A DNA stretch of 64,000 bases. Origin: Labilibaculum manganireducens. Lineage in GTDB: Bacteria; Bacteroidota; Bacteroidia; Bacteroidales; Marinifilaceae. Shown one piece after another: positions 18,164-26,379 of the stretch. Numbering within the stretch: position 1 is the stretch's first letter; every line of letters begins with the position of its first letter. The notes beneath the pieces are model-generated. The model worked only from the letters and a program-made list of their open reading frames with translations, was not told where the DNA came from and ran no database searches. Made by a program: the position numbers and the translations under genes. The stretch lies in NCBI RefSeq assembly GCF_002843385.1, contig NZ_MVDE01000013.1, positions 62,001 through 126,000 of the forward strand. The letters are read 5' to 3'.

Positions 18164-19387
18164 ATGATCAATCAATCAGAACTTTATAACAAGATCCAAG
18201 ACCAATTCATTATCACCTGGGAGAATTGTCCGGAGTATTTTCCTGGCACAGGAAAACGATTTTCCTATTTAGAAAAAAGGATATGGGAATTAAAATTCGA
18301 TCGCTTTATGAAGTTTGTACAAAGCGAAGCTAATTTTCAACAGCCCAACAAATTGGAAATACTGCGAAAAACACAACTATTTTTCAAAGAAGCTTTATCG
18401 TACTCCCCCGATCAACTTGAACTCATATTTTCCGATGAAATGCTCCATGCCACGAAAGATTTCATTCAAAAAGCATGGCTTTTCGATCCGGATTTGGGGA
18501 ATACTGAAATTTTTCAGGCATTACGAAATGTGTGGATCATGCTTGGCCTGCAATCATTTTTCGGAAAAGAAATCAAAATTACACCTTCGCTTTTGGCCTA
18601 CAGCCTTTTGTATCCATATACCGACAATCTGATTGATGATGCAAGCATTAATAAGGAAGAAAAAATCAATTTTTGCCAACGATTTGCTTTGCGGTTGGAA
18701 GGAGAATCTGTAAAATCGGAATCCGGCACTGAACAGCAAATTTACGATTTAGTAGAAATGATCGAATCTGAGTTCGATCGGGAAAATTACCCTGAAGTAT
18801 ACCATAGTCTGCTTGCCATTCACAATGCCCAAATCCAAAGTCTTGCATTAGTGAGCCATAAACCTATGCTTTCTGAAGAAGAAACCTTCAAAATTTGTAT
18901 CAACAAAGGTGCCAGCTCGGTAATTGCTGATGGTTATTTGGTGCTGGGCAATTTAGACGCAAAACAATTGCATTTTTTATATGAATACGGCGCTTTTCTT
19001 CAGATTTTAGACGATTTACAGGATGCCCGACAAGATTATCTGGATGGAGTTATGACTTGTTTTTCAAGAAAGTTACCTTACGGAAATTTGGACAAACTAC
19101 TTTGTAAAACTTATTTTCTAGGCAAAACATTTCAGCAAAGCGTAACCAATTTATATCCTGACGAAATATCTTTTCAAGGTTTGATTAAAAAGAGTTTTGC
19201 TTTGTTGTTTTTAGTCTCAATTTTCGAAAATCAGGAAGATTTCAGTGATGATTTTATTCTGAAAATAGAAAAATATGCTCCTTTCCGTTTTTCCTTTCTT
19301 CGCAAACAAAAAACAGATTTGGAACCTTTTCGGGATTTAATGCTGCAAAAAATTGATGAATATCGACTAAGCGAGAGCAACGCTTAA
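18164..19387 (+). CDS. class 1 isoprenoid biosynthesis enzyme-like protein
   Basis: A 407-residue, mostly helical protein. Two acidic clusters, DNLIDD (residues 154-159) and LDDLQDARQD (about 282-291), sit at the spacing expected for the two metal/diphosphate-binding motifs of the all-alpha isoprenoid synthase fold (polyprenyl synthases, terpene cyclases, squalene synthase). Neither is a canonical DDxxD, so it may be an atypical prenyl- or terpene-synthase-like enzyme. No other isoprenoid gene is nearby, so substrate and product are unknown. The stop faces the MarR regulator gene at 19441. Confidence 0.62.
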   Translation: MINQSELYNKIQDQFIITWENCPEYFPGTGKRFSYLEKRIWELKFDRFMKFVQSEANFQQPNKLEILRKTQLFFKEALSYSPDQLELIFSDEMLHATKDFIQKAWLFDPDLGNTEIFQALRNVWIMLGLQSFFGKEIKITPSLLAYSLLYPYTDNLIDDASINKEEKINFCQRFALRLEGESVKSESGTEQQIYDLVEMIESEFDRENYPEVYHSLLAIHNAQIQSLALVSHKPMLSEEETFKICINKGASSVIADGYLVLGNLDAKQLHFLYEYGAFLQILDDLQDARQDYLDGVMTCFSRKLPYGNLDKLLCKTYFLGKTFQQSVTNLYPDEISFQGLIKKSFALLFLVSIFENQEDFSDDFILKIEKYAPFRFSFLRKQKTDLEPFRDLMLQKIDEYRLSESNA

Positions 19388-19440
19388 TCAAAAAAGACTT
19401 TCCATTTCGTAAAGCCCGTTTAGTCTTTAGCAGTTCCTAA

Positions 19441-19953
19441 TTATGATATCTCTTCGTCTGGATTCTCCGATTTAACCTCTTCCAGAATAACATCCTCTGC
19501 CGTAAGTAAGGGAGAAGCTTCCAAATCTTCTATTTCGAGCATATTCACCAATACATCCAGCGACTTGCCGATCTGTTCCAGTTCTTCATCGGATATTTTC
19601 TTTAATTTCACGGCTAACCTTTGCTGCAGCAAATCGGGAGCTTCCTGTAAAAGATTATCACCCTTAGAGGTTAATGCAATCAAAGTCGTTCTTCGATCTC
19701 CAATTTTAGGCAATCGCGCCAGCATTCCCTTCTTTTCCAAACGACTTATTATACCTGTAATGGTGCTGGAATTAAGATTCAACTGATCTCTGATTGATTT
19801 CTGAGTCGCCTGATAGTTAGGAGAATTTTTAAGACATTCCAAGCATAGTATCTGCGGAATACTTACTCCGTGATCCTTTTGGATTTTCTTTGATTCTAAA
19901 TTAATAGATCGAATAATCCTCCTGATTTTAACAATAATATTCTTATAGTCCAT
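19441..19953 (-). CDS. MarR family transcriptional regulator
   Basis: A 170-residue winged-helix regulator. The helix-turn-helix region about residues 45-80 (TQKSIRDQLNLNSSTITGII, then SRLEKKGML) is followed by the wing with GDRRTTLIALTSKG, typical of MarR. The C-terminus has a 25-residue acidic extension. MarR proteins usually repress their own or neighbouring genes and release DNA on binding small phenolic or stress ligands. Likely targets would be itself or the adjacent isoprenoid-like gene, but no operator was identified. Confidence 0.88.
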   Translation of the reverse strand: MDYKNIIVKIRRIIRSINLESKKIQKDHGVSIPQILCLECLKNSPNYQATQKSIRDQLNLNSSTITGIISRLEKKGMLARLPKIGDRRTTLIALTSKGDNLLQEAPDLLQQRLAVKLKKISDEELEQIGKSLDVLVNMLEIEDLEASPLLTAEDVILEEVKSENPDEEIS

Positions 19954-19990
19954 TCATTGTAAATCTAATCGACAAAACTCATTTTCAGGG

Positions 19991-20019
19991 CAAAAATAAC
20001 TAATTTGTCTTTAATGCAA
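19991..20019 (-). promoter_or_regulatory. probable promoter of the MarR gene
   Basis: On the minus strand, TTG (20017-20019) is followed after 18 bases by TATTTTTG (19991-19998), a perfect TAnnTTTG. The start codon is 38 bases downstream. Confidence 0.55.
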
Positions 20020-20098
20020 GCTTATTGAAGCGGGTATCTCCAATAATAATCAACGAACTGTAAACTCTTCAGATAATTGCTTAATCCATAGGGGAAGC

Positions 20099-21199
20099 TT
20101 ATAGCACACAGGCTTTTTTGTTCGCAACGGTCTTCACTCTTTTTTCAATATATCTTGAGTTTAGAATCCTCAGTATTCCCATATAATCCATGTCAAACTC
20201 AATCAAATCACCCACTTTGTATTTATTTTTGTTATCATCCAGATCAATTACAATCATATCGGAACTTGCGCCTGAAATTTTTAAGCTTTTATCAACCAAT
20301 TCGAGATGACTCACCTCAACATCAAGCAATCCTAAATCAACTATTGCCCTGTACGAAGTTTCTCCAATATTCGTTTTATCAATTTCATAACTGTCCCCTT
20401 CTAAATTTGTCCCAAATTCACCCATGGGAACAGTCGGTTTTTCAATCAATTCTATTATTTCTGAGTACAGGCGAAATACATCAGAATGCATTTTTTTGAA
20501 TTTTGTATTGTTGTACACATCAGTTCCCAAAAATAAGGTTTCTCCAACCCTAAAATGATTGATTCCTTTTGGCAGTAAATTTTGAAAAATAAGTGGTATC
20601 GTAACCGACGAACCTCCTGAAACATAAGGAATTTGTTTGTTGAATTTTGCTTCAATCAATTGTTCGTATAAGCTCAGCTGAATTAACTTATCGTGATTTG
20701 GTAAAACACCGTACAAACAAGACAGATTTGCACCAATTCCGATCACCTGAATGTTATCCAGCCTAAAAACACTTTCATAAAAGGCAATAAAATCTTCGCC
20801 CAAAACGCCTTCGCGAAGTTCTCCCAACTCAATCATTATGATGATTTTGTGAGTTTTTTTCTGCTTTTTAGCTTCTTCTGACAAAAGCTTAATAGTCTCA
20901 AACTCTGTATTTACACTAATATCGGCATACTTCACCACACTCGAAATTGAGCGTTTTGCCGGAGGCTTAATGTAAATGGTTTCAATGTTGGGATTGATCG
21001 ACTTGATCACTTTTAAGTTGGAAACCCGGGAATCACATATCTGAGTAAAATCGAATTTTAATAATTCGGTTAAAAATTCCTTATTTCCACACAACATTTT
21101 CGACACAATTGACCATTCAATTCCATTTTTTCTAAAAAGAGAATCGAGATAATCAAAGTTTGATTTTAATTTCTTAATATCTAAAGTTACAAAAGCCAT
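20099..21199 (-). CDS. alanine/ornithine racemase family PLP-dependent enzyme
   Basis: A 366-residue fold-type III PLP enzyme. The PLP Lys is residue 34 in SIVSKMLCGN, the form seen in ornithine racemases (OrR) of amino-acid fermenters and the YhfX group, unlike the VVKANAYGHG of true alanine racemase. The YVSGGSSVTIPLI and NHFRVGETLFLG blocks also fit this group. It lies 12 bases downstream of an alanine racemase gene and ends the four-gene operon. The likely reaction is interconversion of L- and D-ornithine or another basic amino acid; the substrate is inferred. Confidence 0.82.
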   Translation of the reverse strand: MAFVTLDIKKLKSNFDYLDSLFRKNGIEWSIVSKMLCGNKEFLTELLKFDFTQICDSRVSNLKVIKSINPNIETIYIKPPAKRSISSVVKYADISVNTEFETIKLLSEEAKKQKKTHKIIIMIELGELREGVLGEDFIAFYESVFRLDNIQVIGIGANLSCLYGVLPNHDKLIQLSLYEQLIEAKFNKQIPYVSGGSSVTIPLIFQNLLPKGINHFRVGETLFLGTDVYNNTKFKKMHSDVFRLYSEIIELIEKPTVPMGEFGTNLEGDSYEIDKTNIGETSYRAIVDLGLLDVEVSHLELVDKSLKISGASSDMIVIDLDDNKNKYKVGDLIEFDMDYMGILRILNSRYIEKRVKTVANKKACVL

Positions 21200-21211
21200 A
21201 ATTTCTAAGTT

Positions 21212-22363
21212 TTATTTGATTACCCTACGGGTTATACTTTCTGATAAATGTGCCAATATTTCATAGTTAAGTTCATCACTAATTTCACTAAAAGCGCTTA
21301 CCTTTATTTCTGATTTGCCCTGCTTGCCAATCAATACCACTTTATCTCCTACTTCTACCTTTTTAAGATGAGTCACATCTACGATCATCATGTTCATGTT
21401 TACAACCCCAATTACACTGCATTGATGTCCACGAATTAGAACACGCCCTTTATTACTCAATGAACGACTGTAACCAAAAGAATATCCAACAGGAACCAAG
21501 GCTGTTGTAATTTTGGATTGAGCAAGATATGAAATCCCATAGCCCACAAATTCTCCGCTTTTAACTTCCTTAAGAGCCATTATCTGACTTTGCCAGCCAA
21601 GTATCCTATTTAATGGATCCACCCTATACTCCTGGTTATTAATATACTGCACAAACACTTCGGTACTCGACCAAAAACCATAAAGCATAATCCCCACTCT
21701 TACCAAATCCATTCTTGTTTCAGGATAAACAATACTTGCGGCCGAATTGGCGACATGTTTGTACTTTGGTGTCAAATTATTCGCTTCCAATTCACTTGCC
21801 ATTTCCTGATATCTCTGCAACTGATTCTGTATCCTAAAATGATTAGAGACACTTTCGGCTCCAGCCAAATGGGTACAGAATCCTGTTAGCTCGATATACT
21901 CAATGTTTTCTTTCACAATAGCAATGGCAGCATTTAATTCTTCCCTGTTTAATCCTGAACGATTCATTCCGGTTTCAGTTTCGAGATGAATTTTGGCTTT
22001 TACACCCAACTCTTTGGCATACTTAACTGCCAATTGTAAACGCTCCATATTAAAAACAAAGAATTCTATTCCTTTTTCGATTGCATCTTTAATATCCTTT
22101 TCGCTCAACCAACCCATAACCATTATAGAGGCTGTTTTGGAAAGGCAATTGTAAACGCGAAGGGCTTCACTGTAATAAAATACAGAAAAATGATCGATGC
22201 CATATTTATTAAATACTGGAACAATTTGTTCGATCCCATGACCGTAGGCATTGGCTTTCACTACAGCTGATATTTTTACTTTATCACCAAGTTTCGATCG
22301 TAAAAATGAAATATTATTTTGGATTGATTTTTCACTTAGTGATATTATTGTATCGTCAATCAT
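21212..22363 (-). CDS. alr: alanine racemase
   Basis: A 383-residue fold-type III racemase with PLP Lys36 in VVKANAYGHG and the second catalytic Tyr in the GYGISYLAQ stretch. It makes D-alanine for peptidoglycan, or may act on another amino acid in this operon. The start overlaps the stop of the M20 hydrolase by one base (TAATG), so translation is coupled. In many Bacteroidota a MurF-Alr fusion supplies D-alanine, so this free-standing enzyme may be a second, catabolic or specialised racemase (inference). Confidence 0.88.
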   Translation of the reverse strand: MIDDTIISLSEKSIQNNISFLRSKLGDKVKISAVVKANAYGHGIEQIVPVFNKYGIDHFSVFYYSEALRVYNCLSKTASIMVMGWLSEKDIKDAIEKGIEFFVFNMERLQLAVKYAKELGVKAKIHLETETGMNRSGLNREELNAAIAIVKENIEYIELTGFCTHLAGAESVSNHFRIQNQLQRYQEMASELEANNLTPKYKHVANSAASIVYPETRMDLVRVGIMLYGFWSSTEVFVQYINNQEYRVDPLNRILGWQSQIMALKEVKSGEFVGYGISYLAQSKITTALVPVGYSFGYSRSLSNKGRVLIRGHQCSVIGVVNMNMMIVDVTHLKKVEVGDKVVLIGKQGKSEIKVSAFSEISDELNYEILAHLSESITRRVIK

Positions 22364-23490
22364 TACTGTAAAGTACTTTTATAAATAGAATAGAATAGAT
22401 TTACTCCCGTCTCAATGATATCATCAGGAAAATTAAAATCGGGATTATGAAGTTGAGGCTGCTCAGTTCCAGCACCCAACCCAAAATAACAGGCATTGAA
22501 CTTTTCGGTATAGTAACCAAAGTCTTCGGACCATTTATAGGGCGTTTTAATATGCTCCACATTCAAACCATTCTGTCTTGCCGCTTGTTCTACGATATCA
22601 ACACAGCAATTATTATTCATTGTTGCAGGAAACACTTCGGTATAGCTAATTTCACAAGCTAGTTTTTCCGAGCTCGCAATTTCCTTCACTATTTTCTCAC
22701 ACAAAGAAGTTAGCAATCTTAAATCTTCATTTTCGAAAGCACGCAATGTAATTCTCATTTCGGCATACCCCGGAGAAGTTCCGAAAGATATCTCGCCCAA
22801 TTGAATGTGGATGATAGTTAGTAGAATAAAATCGCTAAACAGCTTTTTATCTGCCTTTAGAACATGAAGTTTCTTAATTATTTGTGAGATGGCATCGGCA
22901 GGGCTAATGCCATCCTGAGGTTCGGCCGCATGAGATGTTTTTCCGGTAAGCTGAACAGTCATGCCTTTTGATCCGGAAGCAAAACTTCCCTTTTTAAGAA
23001 CTATTTTATGTTTCTTAAGTCCAGGAATATTGTGCAGCGCAAACAGATAATCGGGCTCATTGTTTTTGAAATTCACATTTTCCAATACATCACATGCCCC
23101 CTGCTCCACTTCTTCGGCTGGCTGAAAAAGTAAAACTACTCTGCCTTTTTTCGGTCGATCATTCGATATTTTCTGAGCCAAACCGGCAACTATGGCCATG
23201 TGCCCATCGTGTCCACAAACATGAGATACTCCCTCATTTACTGAAGTATATTCATGTTCTAAAATTTCCTGAATAGGAAGTGCATCCAATTCGCATCTAA
23301 ACATCACGGTTTTTCCCTGTTCTGCTCCTTGGAAAACAAATAATACACCTTTATCTCCAAGTCTGATTACCTCATCGGGCTTGTACTCATTTACAAAGTT
23401 TACAATCCTGTCTGTGGTCTGATATTCACGATTTGAAACTTCGGGATATTTATGTAATTCTCTTCGAAGTGCAATTATTTTCTCGTTCAT
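22363..23490 (-). CDS. M20 family amidohydrolase (N-acyl-amino-acid hydrolase type)
   Basis: A 375-residue metallohydrolase of the M20D/hippurate hydrolase group: RRELHKYPE at the start, CGHDGHMA with metal-binding His residues, QPAEEVEQGA, and ALHNIPG. These enzymes cleave N-acyl groups or amide bonds of amino-acid derivatives. I chose the ATG at 23490, which gives the standard N-terminus just before RRELHKYPE, over one at 23538. It lies between a GNAT acetyltransferase and the racemases, suggesting an operon handling modified or D-amino acids. Confidence 0.85.
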   Translation of the reverse strand: MNEKIIALRRELHKYPEVSNREYQTTDRIVNFVNEYKPDEVIRLGDKGVLFVFQGAEQGKTVMFRCELDALPIQEILEHEYTSVNEGVSHVCGHDGHMAIVAGLAQKISNDRPKKGRVVLLFQPAEEVEQGACDVLENVNFKNNEPDYLFALHNIPGLKKHKIVLKKGSFASGSKGMTVQLTGKTSHAAEPQDGISPADAISQIIKKLHVLKADKKLFSDFILLTIIHIQLGEISFGTSPGYAEMRITLRAFENEDLRLLTSLCEKIVKEIASSEKLACEISYTEVFPATMNNNCCVDIVEQAARQNGLNVEHIKTPYKWSEDFGYYTEKFNACYFGLGAGTEQPQLHNPDFNFPDDIIETGVNLFYSIYKSTLQ

Positions 23491-23552
23491 ATACTCAGAT
23501 ATTATAGAATGCTGTTCAATTAAAAATATCAATTGCATGAATAGGCATGCCT

Positions 23553-23993
23553 CTACTTTTTCAGTCGCATTTCAACATACTTGCTGCTAAATCCTACTTT
23601 TTCGTATAAAAATCGGGCTGGATTCTCTGGCTCAACATGCAAAGCAATATCACCATTACTAATTTTAATCACCTCTTTCATTAAGCCTTTACCTAAACCT
23701 TTTCCTCTTTGAGATTCATGTACAGCTATGTATACTAAAATATTCTCAGGAATATAACCTTCCATTCCGGTTCGGTTAATCACAACAGCACCAACTATTT
23801 CATCATTTTCCTTAGCAACTAAAACAAAACCGCCACCTGCCGGTTCATCCTTAACTGCATAAATAATTGCCTTTTCGATATCTTCCTTAGCATCTCCGTA
23901 TTCATCTAAATGAGTATACAAAAAGCTCACAATAGCTTCTCTTTCTATACTATCAGGTTTTGAAATTGAAGTGTACGTTTTATAATTTACCAT
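23553..23993 (-). CDS. GNAT family N-acetyltransferase
   Basis: A 146-residue GCN5-related acetyltransferase. The acetyl-CoA loop is in HESQRGKGLGKGLMKEV and the family end has NPARFLYEKVGF. It is the first gene of the operon with the M20 hydrolase and two racemases, preceded by a good promoter. The acceptor is probably an amino acid or small amine, since the next enzyme is an N-acyl hydrolase (inference). Confidence 0.85.
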   Translation of the reverse strand: MVNYKTYTSISKPDSIEREAIVSFLYTHLDEYGDAKEDIEKAIIYAVKDEPAGGGFVLVAKENDEIVGAVVINRTGMEGYIPENILVYIAVHESQRGKGLGKGLMKEVIKISNGDIALHVEPENPARFLYEKVGFSSKYVEMRLKK

Positions 23994-24108
23994 AAAAACT
24001 GTGTTTATATTAATTGTTAGGATTGAATCCGTTTACAACAATTTAAGTATGCTGTCTTCAAACCATAAAGCTTAAAACATTTTTAAGTCTTAAATTGTTT
24101 CTACACCA

Positions 24109-24139
24109 CAAAAGTAGTTTAATAAATACAAAAAGCCAA
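24109..24139 (-). promoter_or_regulatory. probable promoter of the GNAT-M20-alr-racemase operon
   Basis: On the minus strand, TTG (24137-24139) is followed after 20 bases by TACTTTTG (24109-24116), a perfect TAnnTTTG. The first start codon is about 115 bases downstream. Confidence 0.5.
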
Positions 24140-24502
24140 TAAAAGCACCCACTATCGTCATCCACACAGCAATAAAACACTCGTTGATTGATTTTTAGAA
24201 GATCCTTACAAAAAGGTGTTTTCTTCATTTTTGTAAATTAGTTGGATGTTATACATATTTGTTGTGTAGAACCTATTTAGATATTTTAAACAATTCTGCT
24301 AACCTGAAATTTAATGAGAATTTACCTTTAAAGCCCATTAAATACTTCCACAACCAAATATCAAATGAGCAAAAAACAACCTGTATGAAAATCAATAATT
24401 TCAGTAAAAAAGATATTTGATTGGAATAAATAATTCCAGTGGTTAGCTTTGTATGAAATTGATCCAATGGATCAAGAATTCAGAGAAAAAAGCAGTAAAG
24501 AT
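24140..24502. other. intergenic region without genes
   Basis: About 360 AT-rich bases. I see no gene, repeat or terminator here apart from the presumed leader of the small cysteine-rich protein gene. Confidence 0.5.
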
Positions 24503-24763
24503 ATGTCAGAAAATTACAAGTTTTTCCAGAATAAAAAATGCGAGTATTTCCCTTGTCACAAAGTAGAAAACGAAGAAGAATTTAATTGTTTGTTTTGCTA
24601 TTGCCCATTATACATGCTAAAAGATAAGTGTGGAGGTAATTTTAAATATACAAACGGGTTTAAAAATTGCTCTGATTGTACCCTACCACATACCAAAAAC
24701 TCACATGAATATATGATGAGCAAAATGAGCGTCGTTTCTAAAATAGGAAGTGAACGGGAGTAA
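24503..24763 (+). CDS. cysteine-rich small domain protein (zinc-binding type)
   Basis: An 86-residue protein beginning MSENYKFFQNKKCEYFPCHK, with eight further-spaced Cys/His ligands (CLFCYCPLY, DKCGG, NCSDCTLPH). This matches the cysteine-rich small domain family found alone or attached to cobalamin-related proteins; it probably binds zinc. Longer starts at 24467 (ATG) or 24449 (TTG) exist, but homologues typically begin right before the NYKFFxNKKCEYFPCH block. Function unknown. It faces the YcaQ-like gene tail to tail. Confidence 0.72.
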   Translation: MSENYKFFQNKKCEYFPCHKVENEEEFNCLFCYCPLYMLKDKCGGNFKYTNGFKNCSDCTLPHTKNSHEYMMSKMSVVSKIGSERE

Positions 24764-24809
24764 CTGCATTCTATTTCCTGCTGCGGCAGCAATTTGTTTT
24801 CCGAATTTA

Positions 24810-26018
24810 TCACCTGATTAAACTGTTAATAACAGCTTGAAATACAGGTTTAAAGTTGCTTGGTGTGGTTTTGTGTAACTTAAGATTACTGCAATTATTA
24901 AATTGCATAAAAAATTCCAGTTCTTTACAAAGTGCAAGGGCGAAAGCTTCAGTTTTCACCAACCCAGACTCCAATACAAGGTGCTGAATATGAAAGAGTG
25001 ATTCTTTTCGATCCGCTTTACAATCCATTCGTGCAATCAAACTTCCATCCCACAAAATGGGAAGAGAAAAATAACCATACCGGCGTTTTGGCTCGGGCAC
25101 ATAACACTCAATCTGATAATTAAAATCAAAAATTGTTTGCATGCGCTTGCGTTGAATCAACAAGTTATCAAATGGTGACAGTATTTTTAGTTTGCTGCGG
25201 GACAAAGGTCTTTTCAACAATTCAAGCGAATCCTGCAAAGCGTAGTAGTTATTTTCACCAACAGCAACCTGAACCAATTCACCATTCGAATGCATTTCCT
25301 GCAAAGTGGAAGAAATAAGTGCCTTGGTGTTTTTCAGTAAATAGACCATTTCAGAGGCTTGTCCCAGTCCGTTGGCCTGCAGGTAGCTTGTGATTAGAAA
25401 ACGTGCGTACTCATCCTGCAAAGGCGCTGAAGTGTCAATCCCCTCAGGCAGTACTCTTTCAGTAAGATCATAAACTTTGTGGAAATTTTGCCGGTAAGGA
25501 ATCATCAAATCGCCCTGCATAAACAGATATTCCAAAGCACGTTTGGAGGGTTTACTTGCCCAATCCATTTTCTTTTTACCGGTATACTCAAAATCCTTCG
25601 CCATTAAGGGACCTTCGCTGGTAATGCGATGCAGCACCAATTTCATCATCTTCTCATCGCGATCGTACCAATGCTTCTGCCTGCCGCTTGCAATCTCCTG
25701 TTTACGAACCAAACTAAAACGGTAATCGCACATGGGCAAATAAGCGGCTGCATGAGACCAATATTCAAAAACTTTTTTGTCAGCAATCAGTTTCTCAAGG
25801 TGGGAAGTTTCATAACCGGGATTCCGATTCCACAATGTATGATGATGAGCCCGCTGAATCACCGAAATGGTGTCAATTTGAATATAACCAAGATGCTCAA
25901 TAGCCGACAGGGTAGCTTCAAGCGTTGTACCTTTCTGCTTTACCGGAGGCAGCTTTTGTGATAGTAACACCAGTTTTCTGGCTTCTTGAATGGAAAGTGT
26001 TTCTGTTATTTTGGTCAT
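24810..26018 (-). CDS. YcaQ/AlkX-like DNA glycosylase (HTH_42 family)
   Basis: A 402-residue winged-helix protein of the HTH_42 family. Gln47-Ile-Asp49 in YIQIDTISVI matches the QxD catalytic motif described for E. coli YcaQ (AlkX), which unhooks DNA interstrand crosslinks. The RAHHHTLWNRNP and EYWSHAAAYLPM blocks also fit. Its role is likely repair of alkylated or crosslinked DNA. It is monocistronic. Confidence 0.82.
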   Translation of the reverse strand: MTKITETLSIQEARKLVLLSQKLPPVKQKGTTLEATLSAIEHLGYIQIDTISVIQRAHHHTLWNRNPGYETSHLEKLIADKKVFEYWSHAAAYLPMCDYRFSLVRKQEIASGRQKHWYDRDEKMMKLVLHRITSEGPLMAKDFEYTGKKKMDWASKPSKRALEYLFMQGDLMIPYRQNFHKVYDLTERVLPEGIDTSAPLQDEYARFLITSYLQANGLGQASEMVYLLKNTKALISSTLQEMHSNGELVQVAVGENNYYALQDSLELLKRPLSRSKLKILSPFDNLLIQRKRMQTIFDFNYQIECYVPEPKRRYGYFSLPILWDGSLIARMDCKADRKESLFHIQHLVLESGLVKTEAFALALCKELEFFMQFNNCSNLKLHKTTPSNFKPVFQAVINSLIR

Positions 26019-26379
26019 GTATATCTTCCTTATTACTGCTGCGGCTCAAAACCCAGTCCGAACTATTCTATCATTTGACACCAGCAATATAGCAAACAGA
26101 ATGCTAAGCAAAAATTATCGAAACCATTTTTATAAGATATAGAACAGCGAAACTAATTTAGATCATTAACCCGCAACAAGCTGCTGCAATGCAAAAGGAA
26201 CATGTCCAACATAGCATAAATCCCCTTTTTACAAATCCTTTTGCGCCCTCTACACACCTTAAAATTCATGATATTTCACTATCTTTAGTAGTATTCTCTC
26301 TTACTCTTAAAACTCCTGTAAAACAGGACAACCTCTTGAAATAGTAACGCTGTTTTAATATTCTTAAAAATTACGAATT
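26019..26379. other. intergenic region between divergent genes
   Basis: About 360 bases with no gene. A weak -7-like TATCTTTA is near 26278, about 100 bases before the glycosyltransferase start, but without a clear partner. Confidence 0.4.

Noticed and set aside
19393-19428. Terminator between the isoprenoid-like gene and marR
   Set aside because: AAAGACT/AGTCTTT is only a 7-bp stem with a loop over 20 bases; too weak to list.
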